From assembly GCF_003260205.1 (NCBI RefSeq), contig NZ_QERF01000002.1, positions 186,001 through 250,000 on the forward strand: a DNA stretch of 64,000 nucleotides. Reading direction: 5' to 3'. The DNA comes from Winogradskyella tangerina. GTDB taxonomy: Bacteria; Bacteroidota; Bacteroidia; Flavobacteriales; Flavobacteriaceae. Shown here piece by piece: positions 54,626 to 62,980 of the stretch; within the stretch, counting starts at the first letter, position 1; each line of letters opens with the position of its first letter. The position numbers and the translations under genes are program-made. The notes below the pieces were generated by a model. That model worked only from the letters and a program-made list of their open reading frames with translations, searched no databases and was not told where the DNA came from.

Positions 54626-54976
54626 TCAATCTTCCGCTTTTAAAGGTATTATTATTGTTATTTTAGTCTTTTCGATTAGAATTCTAATATTATTTGGATC
54701 GTAGAACGTATCGTTGTGATTCTTTATAAAATCTGAATAATTCTTGTATTCCAAATAATGACTAAGAGATTCTGCTACATAAGATTTTAGTCTGATTTTT
54801 CTGTTGGGCTCAGTCACAACGGAATGGTATTTATCTCTTAAGCTTTTTTCACCATAAGGTTCTCTGCTATCTTCCAAAATATAGTCTGAAAGCAATTTTG
54901 CTCTTGGCTGAATTTTATCTGTGTTAAGTTCTTCCTCAGCCTTCTCAAAGGCGGTCTTAAGCAGTATTTGGTACAT
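54626..54976 (-). CDS. unknown 116-residue protein
   Basis: A soluble protein, mostly helical: MYQILLKTAFEKAEEELN, then AKLLSDYILEDSREPYGEKSLRDKY, RKIRLKSYVAESLSHYLEYKNYSDF, and a final beta strand ITIIIPLKAED. No family recognised. It resembles the N-terminal domain found in longer flavobacterial proteins of unknown role, so it may be a shortened copy, although the frame looks intact. It is convergent with the TonB receptor gene, only ten bases apart. Confidence 0.65.
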   Translation of the reverse strand: MYQILLKTAFEKAEEELNTDKIQPRAKLLSDYILEDSREPYGEKSLRDKYHSVVTEPNRKIRLKSYVAESLSHYLEYKNYSDFIKNHNDTFYDPNNIRILIEKTKITIIIPLKAED

Positions 54977-55242
54977 TTTTAAAGCTTAGTTTTTCAATAT
55001 TCGCGATTCATTTCAAGAGCACATAGTTATAATTTCCAAAAACTTTCCAATTTATTTCCATTAAATACCGAAAACTCTTAGTTGATTTGAACATCCTAAT
55101 TTTATTTAAAACTACATTCAATTTTTTTTGAGCCTAACACTTAATAAACTAGAAATTAAAAGTTTAGAACTATAACAACCGGCAGAACAATTCAAATCTA
55201 ATCTACTATATACAAATGCTTCAAATCTTAAAATCAAACAAA

Positions 55243-55401
55243 ATGAAAAAATTATTAATGATTGTTTTTACGGTTATCCTCAATGTTGGGATATTTTCAT
55301 GTAATCCTGAAAGTTTAACTGAAAATCCACAAATTGAACAGTCTTGTTGTGGTGAGATGGCTGAAATACCTCCACCGCCTCCACCACCAGATGGTCTATA
55401 A
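55243..55401 (+). CDS. tiny polyproline lipoprotein upstream of a two-component system
   Basis: The ATG at 55243 gives 52 residues: a lipobox signal (MKKLLMIVFTVILNVGIFSC, Cys 20), then NPESLTENPQIEQSCCGEMAEI and a run of seven Pro ending DGL. An upstream ATG at 55216 gives nine more residues and is less likely. The mature peptide is only about 32 residues long, with vicinal Cys (CCGE). It is followed after 25 bases by a TPR histidine kinase gene, so a role as ligand or accessory of that kinase is plausible but unproven. Confidence 0.7.
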   Translation: MKKLLMIVFTVILNVGIFSCNPESLTENPQIEQSCCGEMAEIPPPPPPPDGL

Positions 55402-55426
55402 AACAAATACTTAGTATTTTAGATGA

Positions 55427-57058
55427 ATGAAGGTTTTTTCTTACGTATTTATCAGTCTGTTGTTCATTTTTTATAGTGTTCAATCAGAAACTTTTGCTCA
55501 AAATTCATCAGACAGTCTTAAACACTATTCCAAACTGGCATTGAATCCCCAGAGTGGCAAAGACTTGTCTGATGCCTATAGGTACTTTGATCATCATTTT
55601 CAAGTGGATCGAGAGACAAAGGATAAGCATAAGGCTGTAAATTCGTATTATTATTTAGTCAGTATTTTATATAAAAGTGGTAACTATCACAAGTGTGAGG
55701 AGGTTGCAGTGAAGGCATTGAAAATACTAGATAAAATGCGTAACTCCACTTTCACTTCATCTACAAGAAAGAGTTTTTATAATCTTCTCGGTGTCATCTA
55801 CAAGGAACAGAAAAACTATTCTAAAGCTGAGGAATTGTTTCTTGAAACTTTAAATTTCGCCAACACACCTGAGGATAGTGCAAAAATTTACAATAATACA
55901 TCTCAGTTGTACCTCAGTATGTCCCAGTTTAAAAAGGCGAAGGACGAAATTCTAAAGGCTTATAAAATCTTACCACGTGTTACAAACATTTTAGACCGAG
56001 CTCTCATAATAGATAATTATGGTGTACTAGAATCTGAAACCAATAAGGCCAATGCCTTAATACTTTTGAAAGAGGCATTAAAGCTACGTGAGTCTGTGGG
56101 TGATACCTCAGTGATTTACACAAGTTATTCTCATTTGGCTCAATACCATTTCAAAATCGGTAAACTAAATCAATCTAAAGTATATGCCTTAAAAGCCTAC
56201 CAATTCGCAGAGGTCATCAACTCACCCATTTATCGGTCTGATGCTCTAAGTCTTTTAACAAAATTAAGTGATGATAAGTATGTTCAGGCCTATAAAAGAT
56301 TAAGTGACAGCCTTAATGATGCCGAAAAATATGCAGAAAACAAATTTGCCTTAGCAAAATATGATGTATCAAAAGTGAATAATGATCTACTAAAAAGTAA
56401 AAGAAAACAAAGGGGTGTTTTGTATGTTTCACTGCTGCTTTTGGCAACCTTTCTGATCATTTATTTCTTTCAGAACTCAAGGCATAAAAAAGAGAAACTT
56501 CAGCAAGTTTACGATACCGAAACTCGCATTTCAAAAAAAGTTCACGATGATATTGCCAATGATATATTTCAAGTGATGATGACCCTTCAGGCTGAAAACT
56601 CCATCAAAAAAACAATTAAAAAAGATATTGAACGCATCTACGACAAAGCAAGAGATATTTCAAAATTGTCGGGTGAAATTGATCTTGACTTCGACTATAC
56701 GTCTGTTTTGAAAGACTTGGCTCTGAGTTTCAATAATGAAAACACCAGCGTTATTATTAAGGACATCTCGAAAATAAATTGGGATAAAGTTCCAAAACCA
56801 AAGAAACTCGCGCTATTTAAAATTTTGCAAGAGTTATTAATAAATATGAAAAAGCATAGTGATGCCTCTGTCGCTGTCATTTCATTTAGTAAAAAACTCA
56901 AAAAAATGGTCATTACATATTCTGACGATGGCGTTGGCTGTAACTTAAAAATGGGAATCGGTTTGCTTAATGTGGAAAACCGTATAAACGCTATGGGCGG
57001 TCATATTACTTTTAATTCAATTATTAATAATGGCTTTAAAGTCAAAATTGAAATTTAG
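55427..57058 (+). CDS. TPR-containing sensor histidine kinase
   Basis: A 543-residue sensor kinase. Signal peptide (MKVFSYVFISLLFIFYSVQS), then an extracytoplasmic TPR-rich sensor over about residues 30-320 (NLLGVIYKEQKNYSKAEELF, LAQYHFKIGKLNQSKVYALKAY), one membrane helix (VLYVSLLLLATFLIIYFFQ, about 326-345), a HisKA_3-type phosphoacceptor helix with KVHDDIANDIF, and a HATPase_c domain with the N-box LQELLINMKKHS, SDDGVGC (G1) and GIGLLNVENR (G2). This is the NarX/HPK7 type common in Bacteroidota. The partner regulator follows two bases after the stop. Confidence 0.9.
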   Translation: MKVFSYVFISLLFIFYSVQSETFAQNSSDSLKHYSKLALNPQSGKDLSDAYRYFDHHFQVDRETKDKHKAVNSYYYLVSILYKSGNYHKCEEVAVKALKILDKMRNSTFTSSTRKSFYNLLGVIYKEQKNYSKAEELFLETLNFANTPEDSAKIYNNTSQLYLSMSQFKKAKDEILKAYKILPRVTNILDRALIIDNYGVLESETNKANALILLKEALKLRESVGDTSVIYTSYSHLAQYHFKIGKLNQSKVYALKAYQFAEVINSPIYRSDALSLLTKLSDDKYVQAYKRLSDSLNDAEKYAENKFALAKYDVSKVNNDLLKSKRKQRGVLYVSLLLLATFLIIYFFQNSRHKKEKLQQVYDTETRISKKVHDDIANDIFQVMMTLQAENSIKKTIKKDIERIYDKARDISKLSGEIDLDFDYTSVLKDLALSFNNENTSVIIKDISKINWDKVPKPKKLALFKILQELLINMKKHSDASVAVISFSKKLKKMVITYSDDGVGCNLKMGIGLLNVENRINAMGGHITFNSIINNGFKVKIEI

Positions 57059-57060
57059 AT

Positions 57061-57726
57061 ATGTTTAAAAAAGTTTTAATAGTAGACGATCACGATGATA
57101 TACATAAAAGTATTCTAAGTATATTAAAAAGTTTTGGTACAACTGAGGCCTGCAATTCTCAATATTGCGACGATGCATTTCTAAAAATAAAAAGAGCAGA
57201 TCTCGATCAAGTTCCCTTCGATTTGCTCATTACCGATCTGTCCTTCAAAAAAGATCATCGTAATTGTACAATCTGCAATGGTGAAGATCTCATTGCCAAG
57301 TTGAGAACGGTATATAAGGATCTACCCATCATTGTTTATTCCATGAAAGATCAACTTCAGAAAGTGCGATTATTGGTCAACAAATACAATATAAACGCTT
57401 ATGTCTGCAAGGATCGCAACGGTTCTAAGATCCTTTCAGAAGCCATTGCATCCGTTTATAATAAGACGCTATTTTTATCATCGCAAGTAGCAAATGCTTT
57501 AAGCTCTAAAATCGATTTGGAAATTACCGACTATGATATTGAACTAACGAGACAATTGTCTTTAGGTTTAGATCAGAAAAAAATAAGTCACTATTTTTCA
57601 GAAAACAACTTTTCGCCTGTGAGTGTAAGTTCAATTGAAAAACGTCTTAATAAATTACGTATAAAATTCAAGGCGGATAACGCCACTCACTTGGTGGCCA
57701 AAATGAAGGATTTAGGATTAATCTAA
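57061..57726 (+). CDS. response regulator with LuxR-like output domain
   Basis: A 221-residue regulator. The receiver has the acidic pair DDHDD near residue 9, the phosphoacceptor Asp in LLITDLSF (near residue 60), the conserved Ser/Lys in IVYSMK and CKDRNG. A NGEDLIAKL helix includes unusual Cys (NCTICNG). The C-terminal part (YDIELTRQLSLGLDQKKISH, VSVSSIEKRLNKLRIKFKADNATHLVAKMKDLG) resembles a LuxR/FixJ helix-turn-helix. It is coupled to the kinase gene and probably controls envelope genes; no target is visible here. Confidence 0.88.
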   Translation: MFKKVLIVDDHDDIHKSILSILKSFGTTEACNSQYCDDAFLKIKRADLDQVPFDLLITDLSFKKDHRNCTICNGEDLIAKLRTVYKDLPIIVYSMKDQLQKVRLLVNKYNINAYVCKDRNGSKILSEAIASVYNKTLFLSSQVANALSSKIDLEITDYDIELTRQLSLGLDQKKISHYFSENNFSPVSVSSIEKRLNKLRIKFKADNATHLVAKMKDLGLI

Positions 57727-57770
57727 AGTATACGTATTAAGCCAATTTCAATCACTGCCAAATTGTTTAT

Positions 57771-57792
57771 TTCTTATCGAAAAAAATAAGAA
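57771..57792. terminator. hairpin after the response-regulator gene
   Basis: TTCTTAT / ATAAGAA stem with an A-rich loop, then a weaker ACGG / CCGT pair (57797-57808). It may end the kinase-regulator transcript or regulate the KTSC gene; no strong T-run follows. Confidence 0.4.
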
Positions 57793-57831
57793 TCTTACGG
57801 AATCCCGTTAGGAATACCTTTACCCTGATTT

Positions 57832-57839
57832 TACTTTTG
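57832..57839 (+). promoter_or_regulatory. -7 promoter box for the KTSC-like gene
   Basis: TACTTTTG matches TAnnTTTG and overlaps an upstream TTG at 57837, which argues for the ATG at 57867 as the true start. Confidence 0.5.
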
Positions 57840-57866
57840 AAGCAAATTAACCATAATATAAAAGTC

Positions 57867-58091
57867 ATGCCCGTATATGATAATCTAAGTGGAGATTCAG
57901 ATGTTTATTCATTTGATTTAGGAAAGGATTTCATTATTGTAAGATTTACAACTAATGAGTCCTTTCTTTACACATATTTAACTACAGGTGCACAGCACAT
58001 AGAAAACATGAAATCCTTTGCACTACAAGGGCAAGGTTTAAGTAGTTATATCAAAAGGTTTGTAGGTGAACGCAGTGCATTAAAACTCTAA
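57867..58091 (+). CDS. KTSC-domain-like small protein
   Basis: A 74-residue protein from the ATG at 57867 (MPVYDNLSGDSDVYSFDLGK). It fits the KTSC domain layout: a short beta sheet with DFIIVRFTTNESFLYTYL and a helix with MKSFALQGQGLSSYIKRFV ending in a conserved Arg (GERSAL). The longer frame beginning with TTG at 57837 runs through the -7 box and is rejected. Function unknown. Probably its own unit. Confidence 0.8.
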   Translation: MPVYDNLSGDSDVYSFDLGKDFIIVRFTTNESFLYTYLTTGAQHIENMKSFALQGQGLSSYIKRFVGERSALKL

Positions 58092-58200
58092 AATGATGAC
58101 TGTAAAAACATTTTAGCACAAATCATATAACTATACCAATTTACCAATAAACATGACCTTTCTCATGTTGTTGCCTTTATTTTTTGGCTAAATTGCTACA

Positions 58201-60090
58201 ATGAATACCATTGCAGCACGTATTTACGATTATCTTAAAGCCTATCCGCCATTTAACTTGCTCAATCCTGAGCAATTAATGGCTATTTCTACAGCGGTTG
58301 ATGTTATTTATTTAGAAGATCAGCACTATTTATTTGAAATTGGACAACCTGTAGCCAATCACTTTTATGTGGTTCGTGATGGTGCCATAGGTTTGTTCCG
58401 AAAAGATAATACCCTTGTCGATGAGTGCGATGAAGGTGATATTTTTGGACTTCGTGCTCTCCTTAGAAAAGGTGATTATAAACTCAACGCAAAAGCCATT
58501 GAAGAGAGCATTGTTTATAGTATTTCCTCTGAACTATTAGAATCATATATTACCACCAACACAAATGCTAGTCAATTCTTAATGGCGAGTTTCGCGTCCA
58601 ATACGAAAGCAAGAAATTCTGAAGACGACGATTTTATGGAAACGCTGAGTCGTTCTTCGGAATACACCTATTTACAAACGGCTGATTATTCAAAAAATCC
58701 TGTTACCTGCACGCTAGAAACTACGGTCAAAGAAGCGGCAAACATCATGACCGAAAAACATGTTGGGTCAATAGTTATAGCGAAGGACAACAAACCCATC
58801 GGAATAATTACCGATAAAGATTTACGCACTAAAATTGCCACTGGGAGGTTTGAGATCCAAGACAAGGTGTCAACCATAATGTCATCCCCAGTGATTACCT
58901 ATCCCGAGACCATTACTGTGGCAGAGGCGCAAATCGCCATGTTAAAACACCGTATTACGCATTTATGCATAACCAAAGATGGAACTGATCATTCGGATTT
59001 AACAGGAATCTTATCTGAACACGATATTATTGTTCTGCGAGAAAACAATGCCTCTGCACTCATTAAAGAAATTAAGCGAAGTCATTCAGCTAATGAATTA
59101 AAAGGTATCCGCCAACGTACAGAATTACTCTTGAAACGCTACTTAGAGCAGGATATTCCGATTGATTTTATGTCGAAATTGATCTCTGCAATCAATGATG
59201 CCATTACACAGCGCATTATAGGGTTTGCACTCGATAAAATGGAACAAAAGCCACCTACAGCATTTGCGTGGCTGGCTATCGGAAGTCAAGGTCGACAAGA
59301 GCAATTACTCATGACTGACCAGGACAATGCTTTGGTTTTTGAGGACGTTTCGAAGGAATATTATGAGGCCACCAAGTCTTATTTTTTGACGCTATCGGAA
59401 TATATTAATTCGGATTTAGAAACAGTCGGGTTTGAATTGTGCCCAGCACAAATGATGAGTAATAATGCCAAATGGTGCAATTCGGTTTCTGATTGGTCTC
59501 AGCAGTTCAAACGTTGGATCACAACTCCAGATCAGGATAATTTAATGCTATGCACCATCTTCTTTGATTACGAACATGTTTACGGCGATAAATCTTTAGT
59601 TGAACAGTTATCTGAGCATATTTTCAATCATATAGAATCGCATGATATATTCCTCAACTATTTGGGTAGAAATGCGCTTCAAAATCCACCACCATTAAGT
59701 TTCTTCCGACAGTTCTTAGTTGAAGCTGATGGTGAACATAAAGACCAATTCGATATTAAAGCAAGAGCCATGATGCCGTTGGTTGACGCTGCCCGACTAC
59801 TCATTCTATCACACAATATTAAGTCTATTAATAACACTATCGAACGCTACGAAAAGCTAGTAGAACTCGAGCCTCAAAATAAAGACACCTATCAGTTTTG
59901 TATGGAGGCCTATAAAAACTTATTACGCTTTAGAACCGAACAAGGATTAACCAATAATGACTCAGGACGCTTTATTGATTTAGAATCTCTTAGTAAAGGG
60001 AATCGTTTACGTTTGAAGCGCAGTTTCAAGGCTGTTAAGGCAGTACAAGATTTAATAAAAACACGTTTTAACCTTTCGCAATTAATGTAG
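58201..60090 (+). CDS. cNMP-binding, CBS and DUF294 nucleotidyltransferase-like protein
   Basis: A 629-residue cytosolic signalling protein with four parts in order: a cyclic-nucleotide-binding-type domain (about residues 15-125, FYVVRDGAIGLFRKD), two CBS motifs (about 165-285, IGIITDKDLRTKI and LTGILSEHDIIVL), a DUF294 nucleotidyltransferase-like domain (about 300-445) with the GSQGRQEQLLMTDQDNALV signature (GSxGRxE and DxD), and a DUF294_C helical end. Such proteins often sit beside acetate-assimilation genes together with a DnaQ-type exonuclease, as here, with the glyoxylate genes 1 kb downstream. It may sense a nucleotide; the target is unknown. Confidence 0.9.
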   Translation: MNTIAARIYDYLKAYPPFNLLNPEQLMAISTAVDVIYLEDQHYLFEIGQPVANHFYVVRDGAIGLFRKDNTLVDECDEGDIFGLRALLRKGDYKLNAKAIEESIVYSISSELLESYITTNTNASQFLMASFASNTKARNSEDDDFMETLSRSSEYTYLQTADYSKNPVTCTLETTVKEAANIMTEKHVGSIVIAKDNKPIGIITDKDLRTKIATGRFEIQDKVSTIMSSPVITYPETITVAEAQIAMLKHRITHLCITKDGTDHSDLTGILSEHDIIVLRENNASALIKEIKRSHSANELKGIRQRTELLLKRYLEQDIPIDFMSKLISAINDAITQRIIGFALDKMEQKPPTAFAWLAIGSQGRQEQLLMTDQDNALVFEDVSKEYYEATKSYFLTLSEYINSDLETVGFELCPAQMMSNNAKWCNSVSDWSQQFKRWITTPDQDNLMLCTIFFDYEHVYGDKSLVEQLSEHIFNHIESHDIFLNYLGRNALQNPPPLSFFRQFLVEADGEHKDQFDIKARAMMPLVDAARLLILSHNIKSINNTIERYEKLVELEPQNKDTYQFCMEAYKNLLRFRTEQGLTNNDSGRFIDLESLSKGNRLRLKRSFKAVKAVQDLIKTRFNLSQLM

Positions 60091-60091
60091 T

Positions 60092-60757
60092 ATGAATTGG
60101 TTCAAACGTAAATCCTATCCCGAATATTGGTCGAGCTATACAGCTCACTTTTCAAAACCACAAGAACAACAACTTGATGGTATTCGTTTTGTAGTTTTTG
60201 ATACAGAAACCACTGGGTTAAACACTAAAACTGATCGTGTATTATCCATCGGCTGTGTGGCCATTGAGGGTTTAAAGGTTAGAATCTCAGACCAATTAGA
60301 AACCTATCTTCAACAAGATCAATTTAATGCCGACACAGTGAAAATTCATGGTCTATTAAAAGCAGGAAAGCTCACCAAAGTTGAAGAAACCGAAGGTCTT
60401 TTACAATTTCTTGATTACACAAAAAATGCTGTATTGGTAGCGCATCATGCGGCTTTTGATGTGGCAATGATCAATCAGATGTTGCATCGCAATGGATTGC
60501 CTAAACTGAAGAATCATGTATTAGACACAGGACAATTATTTCAAAAGACCAAGATCGACACCAGTAAATCTCATTTCAGTTTAGATGAACTCGCCGAGCG
60601 GTTCAACATCCCTAAACACGACCGTCATACTGCCTCTGGTGATGCTTATATTACGGCCTTATTATTCTTGAAACTAGTTTCAAAATTAAAAAGCAAAAAC
60701 CCAAAACTAACGCTACGCGATTTGGAGCGTTCTAATAATCGAGTTGGGTTGTTGTAG
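60092..60757 (+). CDS. DnaQ/PolC-type 3'-5' exonuclease
   Basis: A 221-residue DEDDh exonuclease: ExoI FVVFDTETTGLNTKTDRVLSIG with Asp-Glu, ExoII VAHHAAFDVAMIN with Asp, ExoIII HDRHTASGDAYITALLF with the His and Asp. The N-terminal 30 residues (MNWFKRKSYPEYWSSYTAHF) are outside the domain. It is two bases downstream of the DUF294 gene, so the two are coupled. It may trim nucleic acid or nucleotides linked to DUF294 signalling. Not the replicative epsilon subunit by context. Confidence 0.9.
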   Translation: MNWFKRKSYPEYWSSYTAHFSKPQEQQLDGIRFVVFDTETTGLNTKTDRVLSIGCVAIEGLKVRISDQLETYLQQDQFNADTVKIHGLLKAGKLTKVEETEGLLQFLDYTKNAVLVAHHAAFDVAMINQMLHRNGLPKLKNHVLDTGQLFQKTKIDTSKSHFSLDELAERFNIPKHDRHTASGDAYITALLFLKLVSKLKSKNPKLTLRDLERSNNRVGLL

Positions 60758-60886
60758 GGTAATTGTTCATTTTTTTCTTGACAAAAAAACGAACCAAAAA
60801 AGTCAAGACTGAAAAAGGAAATCACTTCGTGACGTTCGCTCTAGTCACCTAATATGTAATCTTTCAATTTTAAAATAATTGGGTTT

Positions 60887-61018
60887 ATCCTTAATCTTAC
60901 TTTATCACACTGTTTTACAGCTCACTATTTCTGCTTTCAGTCATTTTCCGACTTCGTCGGAATCAACGATTTTAAGAAATAATGAGCTACAATCAATCTT
61001 AATACCTAAATTAAGGAT
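60887..61018. repeat. large imperfect palindrome
   Basis: Three nested pairs share one centre near 60954: TTCCGAC / GTCGGAA (60946-60952 with 60956-60962), AGCTCACTATTTCT against AGAAATAATGAGCT (60919-60932 with 60975-60988, one mismatch), and ATCCTTAAT / ATTAAGGAT (60887-60895 with 61010-61018). The arms span about 130 bases with an internal bulge. Confidence 0.75.
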
Positions 61019-61142
61019 TAATAGATGAACCAAAATAAATTTTAATTAATTAACCTAATGTGGCGAATGGTGCTTTAGCAATTTCCAATAAATCGTTTTG
61101 ATCTTTTGTTTCGTTTTGCATCAAGGCAAAATGAACATAAAA

Positions 61143-61167
61143 AAACACACCCCATAAGAGTGTGTTT
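61143..61167 (-). terminator. hairpin terminator of the isocitrate lyase gene
   Basis: AAACACAC / GTGTGTTT stem with a 9-base loop; on the minus strand it runs into seven T. It lies just past the aceA stop at 61222. Confidence 0.85.
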
Positions 61168-61221
61168 CATCCTAACTAAATTATAAACAAAAAAATCATT
61201 TATGAATTCTTCATAAATATC

Positions 61222-62856
61222 TTAAGCAACTGCGCTTAATGCCTTTTTCTTAGTTTCAGTTTTAGCTTTTGGAGCATCAAACTGATTCGATGTATTCTTT
61301 GCACCGCCTGCTTTTAGAGCATTATCACCAGCAAAGAAGGTTTTATGATCATCCCCAAGGTCAGATCCTGCCATTCGCTGATGCTTCACACAGGCTACAT
61401 TCTTTCTGATCTCCTGACGCTGAACTTCCTTAACATAAGCCAACATGCCATCTGCACCAAAATAGCCTTCTGTAAGATCATTCATGTGCAACGCCGTTGT
61501 GTGATATGTTGGTAATGTGATCAAATGGTGGAAAATTCCAGCTTCTCGAGCACCATCTTTTTGGAAGGTTCTGATCTTTTGATCGGCTCTGTAGCTAAGC
61601 TCTGTATTATCGTATTCTTCAGCCATGAGATTATTTCTATCGTAAGCTGTCATATTTTCGCCTTCGGCTACCATCTCTTCAAATACCTGGTTACGGAAAT
61701 TCAATGTCCAGTTAAATGAAGGTGAATTGTTATAAACCAATTTGGCATTTGGTATCACCGCCTTAACACGATTCATCATATGTGCAATTTGTTTCACATT
61801 AGGTGTTGGTGTCTCAATCCAAAGCAAATCAGCACCATTTTGAAGACTAGTAATGCAGTCTAACACAACGCGGTCGATATTTGAACCGTCTTTGAACTTA
61901 TATAACCCATTTGGTAAACGCTTAGGACGCATCAATTTTCCATCACGTTTTAATAGTACATCGTCTTCCTTAGCCTCAGTAATTGTGATCTCTTCAGCAT
62001 CAATGAATGCTAAATACTGCGAAGCTAAATCTCCTGGTTGCTTACTAACAGGTAACTTTTGAGTTAATCCAGCCCCTTCAGAATCAGTGCGGGCCACTAT
62101 AATTCCATCCTCTACTCCTAATTCAAGAAAAGCATAGCGAACAGCATTCAACTTAGCAATAAAATCTTCGTGTGGAACGGTAACCTTCCCATCTTGATGT
62201 CCACATTGCTTAGCATCAGACACCTGATTTTCAATTTGAATAGCGCAAGCTCCAGCCTGAATCATCTTCTTGGCTAGAAGATATGTAGCTTCTTCGTTAC
62301 CGAAGCCAGCATCAATATCTGCAATGATCGGAACAACATGCGTTTCAAAATTATCGATTTGATCTTGCACATCTTCACCATTCTGCAGACGTCTAAATAA
62401 ATCATTAAGTTCTATGGCATCAGCCTGACGAAGAAAATCATAGATTTCAGCAATCAAGGCCGGTACAGCTGTTTTTTCGTGCATAGATTGATCTGGTAAT
62501 GGACCAAATTCTGAACGAAGCGCAGCAACCATCCAACCAGAAAGGTAAAGGTAGCGCTTGCTAGTTGTTTTGTGGTGTTTTTTAACCGCTATCATTTTTT
62601 GCTGAGCCACAAAACCATGCCAGCATCCTAAGGACTGTGTGTAATTTGCAGCGTCTGCATCGTAATCAGCCATGTCTTTTCGCATTATGGCCGCAGTGTA
62701 TTTGGCGATTTCTAATCCAGTTTTGAAACGGTTTTGAGTTGCCATTCTGGCTGCATTTTCGGGACTGATTGCAGTCCAGCTATTTCCAAATTTTGCTTTT
62801 AGATCCTTTATAGTCTCTAAAGCTGAGGCATAGTTACTTTGTGGTAAATTTTTCAT
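61222..62856 (-). CDS. aceA: isocitrate lyase (long form)
   Basis: This 544-residue enzyme cleaves isocitrate to succinate and glyoxylate, the first glyoxylate-shunt step. The catalytic loop KQCGHQDGKVTVPH carries the active-site Cys (KKCGH in E. coli). Other landmarks are ADIDAGFGNEEATYL for Mg and isocitrate, IQIENQVSDAKQCGH, ARTDSEGAGL and YNNSPSFNW. The protein is about 110 residues longer than E. coli AceA, owing to an N-terminal extension and a tail after HQRMAGSDLGDDHKTFF; long forms occur in other bacteria. The gene follows malate synthase on the same strand, after a 124-base gap. Confidence 0.95.
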   Translation of the reverse strand: MKNLPQSNYASALETIKDLKAKFGNSWTAISPENAARMATQNRFKTGLEIAKYTAAIMRKDMADYDADAANYTQSLGCWHGFVAQQKMIAVKKHHKTTSKRYLYLSGWMVAALRSEFGPLPDQSMHEKTAVPALIAEIYDFLRQADAIELNDLFRRLQNGEDVQDQIDNFETHVVPIIADIDAGFGNEEATYLLAKKMIQAGACAIQIENQVSDAKQCGHQDGKVTVPHEDFIAKLNAVRYAFLELGVEDGIIVARTDSEGAGLTQKLPVSKQPGDLASQYLAFIDAEEITITEAKEDDVLLKRDGKLMRPKRLPNGLYKFKDGSNIDRVVLDCITSLQNGADLLWIETPTPNVKQIAHMMNRVKAVIPNAKLVYNNSPSFNWTLNFRNQVFEEMVAEGENMTAYDRNNLMAEEYDNTELSYRADQKIRTFQKDGAREAGIFHHLITLPTYHTTALHMNDLTEGYFGADGMLAYVKEVQRQEIRKNVACVKHQRMAGSDLGDDHKTFFAGDNALKAGGAKNTSNQFDAPKAKTETKKKALSAVA

Positions 62857-62896
62857 AATTTTGAAATGTATTAATGATATAATTAGATTTAATATG

Positions 62897-62929
62897 AATC
62901 CCGTTTAATGTTGCCGCATTAGCGGGATT
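62897..62929. promoter_or_regulatory. hairpin between malate synthase and isocitrate lyase genes
   Basis: AATCCCG / CGGGATT outer stem with an inner TAATG / CATTA stem. Its T-run is on the plus strand, opposite to both genes, so it may be a regulatory or RNA-stabilising structure in the aceB-aceA spacer rather than a plain terminator. Confidence 0.5.
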
Positions 62930-62980
62930 TTTTGATTTTTTTAATTTGATGCTTCGACAAGCTCAGCATGATCATTCTAT

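Larger units (their letters stand above)
60758..61221. other. 464-base non-coding region with a large palindrome
   Basis: No reading frame of note. It contains a CTTGAC ... GTCAAG pair around an A-rich centre (60777-60807), a TCAC-TTC-GTGA hairpin (60822-60832), the large nested palindrome centred near 60954, and the aceA terminator (61143-61167). The A-rich first part resembles a sequence I recall from other Flavobacteriaceae intergenic regions. Confidence 0.6.
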
